This document shows, in pieces, positions 22,760-23,319 of a stretch of DNA of 23,319 bases. Positions within the stretch are counted from its first letter, which is position 1. The number at the start of each line of letters is the position of its first letter. A program made the position numbers and the translations under genes. Source of the stretch: Phoronis ovalis (taxonomy: Eukaryota; Phoronida; Phoronidae). Location of the stretch: contig JAOXYB010077943.1 in NCBI GenBank assembly GCA_028565635.1, forward strand, positions 1-23,319, given 5' to 3'. The notes beneath the pieces are model-generated. The model did not search any database. It saw only the letters and a list, made by a program, of their open reading frames with translations, and had not been told where the DNA came from.

Positions 22760-23319
22760 AACATTACAAACAATCTGCATTTTGACTTATATTTACCCTG
22801 TACCAAACACGAAGATGATCGGATAAAAACTGAAGCAGTTATTGCACGACAAACAAAGTGTTATGCACAAAAAATGTCGAAGATTTGCATCGGCATTTGA
22901 CGCCTTCTCAAGGAAATTTTTTGAAATGTTGCCTGGCCTAATACGCCCACCAACCTATGGCCTATGTGAATCCACCTTTGCATCGTCCACTCATCGCTTC
23001 GTCTTTCCCAAAATGGGCGCAACGTAATGTGCACTCTCTTATGTCCGACATGTACTTTGACCAGTAGTTACCCTGTATCAAATATGAAGATGATCCGACA
23101 AAAACAAAAGCTATTATCGCGAGCTAACATTTTGAGAACAAACATGGCCACCAGTTGGCCGTCTTGAATGTGATCCATGTCGAAATTACAGACAATCTGC
23201 ATTGACCTACTTCTCAAGGCCATTTGAAATGTCACCTGGCCAATTACGCCCACCAACCCATGGCCTACGTGAATCCACCTTTGAATCATCAAGTCAACGC
23301 TTCGTCTTTCCCGAGATGC
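22760..23319. repeat. Diverged direct repeats running off the right edge
   Basis: Two long copies are visible. TACCCTGTA begins at 22794 and 23069 (275 apart), and CGCTTCGTCTTTCCC begins at 22995 and 23298 (303 apart), so copy two carries about 28 extra bases. Shared words between them include GAAGATGATC, TTCTCAAGG, TACGCCCACCAACC and GTGAATCCACCTTTG. ACAATCTGCATT in copy two also occurs just before copy one (about 22769), so a third, partial unit is present. No coding capacity is evident. It lies within the lipase gene if that gene continues to the right. Confidence 0.7.

Noticed and set aside
22703-23027. Open frames in the right-end repeat
   Set aside because: They overlap a diverged repeat, are not kept between copies, and show no protein motif.
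1-23319. tRNA, rRNA or other structural RNA gene
   Set aside because: No cloverleaf with A/B box words or rRNA-like block was seen by eye; a tRNAscan/Infernal run would settle it.

Overview
This is a stretch of animal nuclear genome. The genes have many short exons separated by GT-AG introns, the noncoding DNA is strongly AT-rich, poly(A) signals follow the reading frames, and the gaps hold retrotransposon debris and many diverged repeats. The proteins are clearly metazoan. The repeat types and gene structure look most like a bivalve or other marine mollusc, but the species is an inference.

Layout. Positions 1-500 hold palindromic and ~31-bp repeated DNA. A seven-exon plus-strand gene (659-4120) encodes REXO4, a DEDDh RNA exonuclease; its fourth intron-to-exon stretch is preceded by an intron carrying a 379-bp inverted-repeat element (2010-2388). 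Converging on it from the other strand is a five-exon gene (8505 back to 4882) for a 456-residue basic, low-complexity protein that I do not recognise. I rebuilt it from the translated exons, and all four junction phases agree. Next, 8670-10560 is a decayed minus-strand LINE with endonuclease and reverse transcriptase remnants. Two 270-bp-spaced repeat copies with perfect nuclear-receptor-like DR1 words follow (10645-11073).

From about 11.5 kb to 20.5 kb lies an atypical E2F gene (E2F7/E2F8 type) on the plus strand. It has 11 coding exons, 1062 residues and two complete DNA-binding domains. Its upstream DNA has two inverted CCAAT boxes and an E2F site in classical cell-cycle arrangement, a probable noncoding first exon ending at 11776, and a second E2F consensus inside the leader intron. 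From 20520 to 21880 I see no gene. At 22282-21956 on the minus strand is the last exon of an acid/gastric-type lipase, with the catalytic Asp and His; the rest of that gene lies beyond the right edge. The window ends in diverged repeats about 275-303 bp apart.

The genes are unrelated in function and are not an operon. E2F7/8 proteins repress cell-cycle genes, REXO4 acts in nuclear/nucleolar RNA metabolism, and the lipase is a secreted or lysosomal enzyme. I found no evidence of a wholly new multi-gene system. The most interesting points are the unrecognised gene, an RNA hairpin that presents one of two competing splice donors in its loop, the likely E2F feedback promoter, and the architecture of the small repeated elements.
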